A stretch of DNA of 18,554 bases, taken from contig CABSFY010000044.1 in the NCBI GenBank assembly GCA_902477055.1, positions 1-18,554 on the forward strand, read 5' to 3'. Shown here piece by piece: positions 16,701-18,554 of this stretch. The number at the start of each line of letters is the position of its first letter. Position 1 is the first letter of the stretch. The position numbers and the translations under genes were made by a program. This DNA comes from an uncultured Eubacteriales bacterium (GTDB lineage Bacteria; Bacillota; Clostridia; Oscillospirales; Oscillospiraceae). Under the pieces are notes generated by a model, which saw only the letters and a list, made by a program, of their open reading frames with translations, was not told where the DNA came from and made no database searches.

Positions 16701-18229
16701 CCGAATTGCTCCAAATCGGAGATGCCCTTCGGATTGTACTTGTAAACGTCCGGCAGCGGGCGTGACTTCTCTTTGAAGTCCTCGTTGTTCTTCAACGAGT
16801 AATATTTATAGTAGTCCGCAGCCGCCGAAAACTCCGCAAGCTCCTTCTGCCGCCGTTCGGCGAGTTTCTGCTGCTGCTTTTCTTTGGCAATCTCGCTTTC
16901 GAGCCGCGCAACCTCCGCTTCGTCCACCGGCTCCGATACCCATTCATTCCCGTCGCGCCGTCCCTTCGGGATTCGGGCCTGCTTGAGCTGCGCCTCCAGC
17001 TCCTTTTGCCGCTTCACGGAGGCCTCCATCGACATCTGGATGTCCTTCCCGCGCGTGTCGATCGTGAGAACTGCCTCTGCCGCCGCTGCCCGCTTCTCCA
17101 TGTTGGAAAGCGACCGTTTTTTTGCCTCGATTTGGCTGTCCACTTCCTGCATCTGCTGGACCAGTGCATTTTTCGCCTGCCATTCGCTATCCGGCATTGC
17201 CTTGAGCTGCTGTTCCATCTCGGCTCGCTGCTGCTCCAGCCGCGCAATCTCGCGATTGCCGCGCTCTACGCCGCTGCGGGAGCCCTCGGCAATCTCCTTC
17301 GCATTCTTCGCCGTAATCCCCAGCCTGCCCGCGTTGGAAAAGCTGTCAATCACGTCTGTGATCTTCTGCTGCACCGCCTCGCGCTGCTGCCTGTCCTGCT
17401 CGAGCGTCAGCCCGCCGTTCGGAACGGGGACAGCCTTGCCCGTCAGCGGATTCGTCATGCCGAGCTGCCCGCTCGTTAAGTACGACCCGACCCCGTTCAG
17501 ATAGCTTTCGTACCGGGAAAACTCATCCTGCCACTGCTTGCGCTCCTGCGGAGTAAACAGCGCGGCGTTTTGTTCCATGTACCGCTTCGTCGCCGAAAGC
17601 CGGGAGGAAAGCGCCTGCTGCTGCCGCTGCAAGTCCGTCTTGGCCTCGTCGGTCACGACCCTTCCGCCCTGCATCAGCCCGCGCACGTCCTTGTCAAAGC
17701 TCGTCAGCCCGTTCGACAGCGCCGAATAGCCGGAGCCCCAGATCGCGGAGTTCTTGTCCGTCGCGCGTCCGTAGCCGTTGCCGAAGTAGCCGTCATAGGC
17801 CTTGAGCTGTGCCTCATACTCATCCAGCTCCGCCGTGTACTTCTGCAAATCCTCCGCCGTAAAGCTGTCCTTGTAATACTCGAAGTATTTCCGCTCGTTT
17901 GCAATCGCGTCCAGCATCGCCCGCGTCTTCTGCCGGTACTGCGGGTCGATGGCGTTTGCCGTATGCTTATTTTTGAAATAATGCGTCAGGCCGCCCGTCA
18001 GCGTGTGCGCGTCCTTCCGCAGCGCGTCCATCCCGCTTTTCTGATAGATCGCGCTGTCCGATGCCGTCGGCTGGCCACTCTGCATCCGCTGCACGAACTG
18101 CTCCCAGGAGCCGGAGGCACCGCCGGTTCTGTCATTGCGAGGGCGCAGGGCGCCCGTGGCAATCCGTTCTCCTCCGGCGCTCTGCTTTTGCTGCTGTTCC
18201 GCTACATATTCTTCCCAGCTTTTGCTCAT
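10763..18229 (-). CDS. Giant phage polyvalent / internal virion-type protein with GNAT-like domain
   Basis: This 2488-residue protein begins at an ATG preceded by GGAGG, 9 bases after the upstream gene. Residues 98-155 and 202-258 are two copies of a helical repeat. Residues 315-470 are a long coiled coil rich in Q, E and K. Residues 660-840 are Gly/Ala-rich and hydrophobic, including 'GASATAAGLLSGGVGAGVTW' and an ARSYGVLVGASEG-type motif typical of large phage virion proteins; this could insert in the membrane. Residues 1185-1330 look like an acetyltransferase fold, with 'GKDLVRIYERYGFTPVARVEF' shaped like the GNAT C-terminal motif. About 1560-2160 include 'LLAFRKTPANIGVRIEQFSP' and a long helical C-terminal region, similar in style to large polyvalent-protein modules. 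Such proteins are packaged and delivered with the DNA, carrying ejection and host-takeover functions. No protease or lytic motif was recognised. The stop overlaps the HTH gene. Residues 1135-1177 overlap an independent small ORF. Confidence 0.75.
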   Translation of the reverse strand: MSKSWEEYVAEQQQKQSAGGERIATGALRPRNDRTGGASGSWEQFVQRMQSGQPTASDSAIYQKSGMDALRKDAHTLTGGLTHYFKNKHTANAIDPQYRQKTRAMLDAIANERKYFEYYKDSFTAEDLQKYTAELDEYEAQLKAYDGYFGNGYGRATDKNSAIWGSGYSALSNGLTSFDKDVRGLMQGGRVVTDEAKTDLQRQQQALSSRLSATKRYMEQNAALFTPQERKQWQDEFSRYESYLNGVGSYLTSGQLGMTNPLTGKAVPVPNGGLTLEQDRQQREAVQQKITDVIDSFSNAGRLGITAKNAKEIAEGSRSGVERGNREIARLEQQRAEMEQQLKAMPDSEWQAKNALVQQMQEVDSQIEAKKRSLSNMEKRAAAAEAVLTIDTRGKDIQMSMEASVKRQKELEAQLKQARIPKGRRDGNEWVSEPVDEAEVARLESEIAKEKQQQKLAERRQKELAEFSAAADYYKYYSLKNNEDFKEKSRPLPDVYKYNPKGISDLEQFGYHMAATFNNVSSDQLMQEPIYGYINAMQGRKDAIKKHYAYGTGERDSLESYDYMTADERHIFNYLWATEGKEPAMAFLDTLKPTLDYRHGSADAEEDNGWLIDDLWNPIQRGLRSTARNVDAWFSGEELSTLPWEYETAIRAENAGPLERGVINAASSFGQMLPALALAAPVAPVAGALGASATAAGLLSGGVGAGVTWLTSGAGAYQEGLRQGMSEGQARSYGVLVGASEGLLQFALSGIPGIKGWGVEQYGERAAGKVASALKRTAIKYGASIAGEEIEEHLQNYLEPLFVTMLTGKDYDAPGWDEFVDTTLSVLLLTGATNLATVGSTLKNERAEVEQIKAAQAQFALAALSFDKSSPVYAMGEKVAAALDNKKFLTGQEFRAMLQEAGADQATVDRINKGAFTAEDAEQVAQMAQEAAKRLQTERFEQSYTEGAGAWSKERASAAAGVLYRVWRGENVRNADIQKLHLNTKKGAEALQNALGVPVTKAGNNNVAANQTFREAEMSYRMARSTAKYGDAAINWKTLPPTQESADAIMVHPEAKTALEEIRNKPFTGTYAEQTRQIMQQLSIWWAANASRFTPEAASIQVERWRAEHPQENAQFNIDNAEDSGYTESNGGVSNESDRMAGGMAEGVPGGQFSGRRDAGGRQNGRTNQVFSGRGLSQNLQRAFEQRGVVAAELYNFDADSAAFSAALEAARTADADHGWAVTPQSVEDLQGKTLLMDEGGTIGFAVTADGDIEAVFKNKQLNHTPHAMDGVIPQAIAAGGVKLDCYGKDLVRIYERYGFTPVARVEFNEQYANPGWDASKGTPYIYFMVHNGDSAETVAANIGKYPHMERSQLESLPTYSKEGYDQAAAQRDSLLSWRQQSETSVGAARSGFDQYSHAAIEYGTIEPGENPARVVDVPKSMDGQTRVSTAAAHIMESKLVPDSRLNTVQDLIVSGELSDSVRSLDKLSTDAKALVERDIPSAVVKFVSAVERGSVSEALVARGAHLLSVAGDSDMTAAQYGQLYTAMVDLLRNTGRALQAARLVKQLTPEGRMLCLQQAIQNINDARAENAQAKADRMARRKEIREAFRDADRAERAKDAAVNKQKNAVGSISEIVVPEEMWQAYREATTDKARDAVISDIQKYVADQIPSTLYDKWTALRYLNMLGNFKTQIRNIASNTGSALLYTAKNRVKALVEAPVYGISKALNRATDGKVAEYERTSPLTPASVADPMLFGQAWKDYTQFKDEILGDTKFKENLRGQYAREIEAKRQIWKLNGQWGTKEDSNTAAKAIRKSAETGMALLRGYDKVTSFAMEQGDAIFGRFAYAQALSGYLRANGVKSSTFENVDAELMNRARAYAIQQAQEATFRDTNLVSTYVSGFDRNAPRGVKMFTRGLLAFRKTPANIGVRIEQFSPLGVLNMFADIIGKTSGFDISGNDIVEAASKTLTGTGLLYAGFLAAANGLIRGAGGDDDKEKTLDELAGKQDYSIKIGGKWYDISWLAPSSVPFLIGANIFDISERNNDPGFIEALLYITDPMIKTSMLSGLNDAIDTIKWSDAPLEDMVITNLFGYLTQGLSNSLIRQAEQAANKETTYTYIDEESWMPDIMQRVLGKWSQGIPGWDYNQAVMVDELGRTVDKGETAERIFNAFFNPAYYSEEAQNPVVDELQYLYELTQADPTLSEINVVPRWGDKSYSYRDKSGKKVTVRFTAEQYEEYSITRGTAITAMLTDLFKSQTYNEMTDEEKAKAVQSVIQTATLYAEAESKTGYVYQKGENKLLDLAFDAKLPASEVFQAKAYRDDLNEMDASANVKMSHFDNYVSHKGWTDAQKKAVLEAYGSFSTTMRGDTDRYDELTEYIGKDKALTVVDGVGKLEPIGDAKQVSDAQRIRAIAKMPLSDQEKWDAFAVYRDDDWRIAFFRKAEINPSVYAAYLEAAPEYRLTADGKKSSAWNKTTIWNWLRTTEYSYAVRQKVAQIALMDKPKEDGKK
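14701..14826 (-). CDS. 41-residue protein encoded inside the giant gene in a shifted frame
   Basis: The protein starts 'MKATEWLEEWLKEF' and ends 'DEQIKSFLEGV'. It is strongly acidic, amphipathic and helical throughout, unlike typical out-of-frame sequence from GC-rich DNA. The ATG at 14826 lies 8 bases after GGAGG (14839-14835) and about 23 bases past a consensus -10. It ends in TAA. The giant gene's own product here is a low-complexity G/R/N-rich linker (about 1127-1177), which suggests that the shifted frame, not the host frame, constrains the sequence. Expression from its own promoter could occur while late genes are silent, for example in the lysogen. No family is recognised; a moron-type immunity or host-modifying peptide is one idea, unproven. 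Confidence 0.65.
   Translation of the reverse strand: MKATEWLEEWLKEFPEDNFLVDEMREDGKTDEQIKSFLEGV
14849..14877 (-). promoter_or_regulatory. Intragenic consensus promoter with internal dyad
   Basis: On the minus strand TTGACA (14877-14872), a 17-base spacer, then TATACT (14854-14849). Within the spacer CCGAA-TC-TTCGG (14857-14868) is a short inverted repeat, placed where a repressor would block polymerase. The local DNA is clearly more AT-rich than the surrounding gene. The predicted start near 14842 leaves a leader of about 16 bases that contains GGAGG. Confidence 0.75.
18131..18166. repeat. Short interspersed palindromic repeat inserted in the giant gene
   Basis: GTCATTGCGAGG on one end and GTGGCAATCCG on the other enclose a GGGCG...CGCCC inner stem; ATTGC (18134-18138) pairs with GCAAT (18159-18163). 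Repeats with these ends are dispersed through many bacterial genomes. It is read through in frame as roughly 'RIATGALRPRNDRT' (residues 22-35). A GTTCT direct repeat flanks it (18126-18130, 18166-18170). Confidence 0.7.
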
Positions 18230-18238
18230 AAGCCCTCC

Positions 18239-18554
18239 TTAGTTCAGCCGCGCATCGCGGCTCTTGGAAACAATGCCGCCGTACTGCCGCCCCGGCGGGA
18301 TTTCCCCTGTGTAGCCGTTCGGCGCGCCGGCTGTGCTCTGCTGGCTTCCGTTCCAAATATAATTGTAGTCGCTGTTGGTCAGCGCTCCCGGGTTTTCGAC
18401 GGCCAGCCGCCCCAGCGCGTATTCCACGCCCTCCGCGTCACCGTTCAGAACACGCTCACGGAGCTTTTGCACCTCACTCGCCGAAAGCCGAGAGCCACCG
18501 GAGCCACCAGAGCCACCGGAACCGCCGCCCGAGCCGCGATAGCTCGCCGTGCTG
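18239..18554 (-). CDS. Phage protein with Gly/Ser linker, C-terminal part only
   Basis: The open frame runs off the right edge, so only the last 104 residues are visible. They begin with a (GGS)n-type linker (about residues 6-21 of the visible part). A helical segment 'LSASEVQKLRERVLNGDAEG' follows, then an acidic/aromatic tail with 'SDYNYIWNGSQQ' and 'GRQYGGIVSKSRD'. A GTG inside the frame is not needed as a start, because the frame stays open upstream. The stop is TAA at 18241-18239, and the ribosome binding site of the giant gene follows directly, so both belong to one late-type operon. Gly/Ser linkers often join domains in phage virion proteins; the specific function cannot be told from this fragment. 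Confidence 0.7.
   Translation of the reverse strand, partial: STASYRGSGGGSGGSGGSGGSRLSASEVQKLRERVLNGDAEGVEYALGRLAVENPGALTNSDYNYIWNGSQQSTAGAPNGYTGEIPPGRQYGGIVSKSRDARLN

Noticed and set aside
15422..16765. 447-codon plus-strand frame opposite the giant gene
   Set aside because: Same shadow pattern as the other antisense frames; no domain or start signal.

Overview
The window looks like the edge of a prophage in the chromosome of a high-GC, SLH-type Clostridia bacterium. An Oscillospiraceae-like gut species is my inference. The reasons are a secreted SLH-anchored protein, a YibE/F membrane protein, strong sigma-A type promoters with GGAGG ribosome binding sites, and a gene set at 7.8-18.5 kb typical of gut Clostridia phages. 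No sequence search was run.

Positions 1-7690 read as host chromosome. A small TfoX N-terminal-domain protein lies downstream of a 1733-residue secreted protein on the minus strand. The large protein joins a PHP metal-dependent hydrolase domain, a glutamine-amidotransferase-like domain and two OB-like segments to three C-terminal SLH repeats. A divergently transcribed YibE/F membrane protein follows, with a near-consensus promoter and a long terminator.

Positions 7655-7718 hold the boundary. A minus-strand 3' end of a tRNA gene (T-loop, acceptor strand, CCA) is still followed by its terminator, but has no tRNA body upstream. This is the footprint expected where an element integrated into a tRNA gene, and it places the element to the right. 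Nearby 12-base tandem repeats could be accessory integrase sites. No integrase gene is in view.

Positions 7800-18554 are prophage. Reading along the minus strand there is the end of a Gly/Ser-linker protein, a 2488-residue giant protein resembling phage polyvalent or internal virion proteins, an overlapping 82-residue helix-turn-helix protein, then a block transcribed the other way, then three further small phage genes. The opposing block (9232-10482) encodes a ribbon-helix-helix protein, a 55-residue protein and a BRO-N/KilAC antirepressor. A consensus promoter drives it, and a perfect inverted repeat flanks that promoter's -10 box. The architecture and position recall the arc/ant immunity I region of phage P22.

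The most unexpected feature is at 14701-14877. In a shifted frame inside the giant gene lies a complete small transcription unit: TTGACA, 17 bases, TATACT, a GGAGG site, and a 41-codon acidic helical ORF. A short dyad sits between the promoter boxes. It looks like a gene expressed independently of the late operon, possibly in the lysogen. The giant gene also carries, in frame near its start, a short palindromic repeat with GTCATTGCGAG / GGCAATCC ends of the kind scattered through bacterial genomes.
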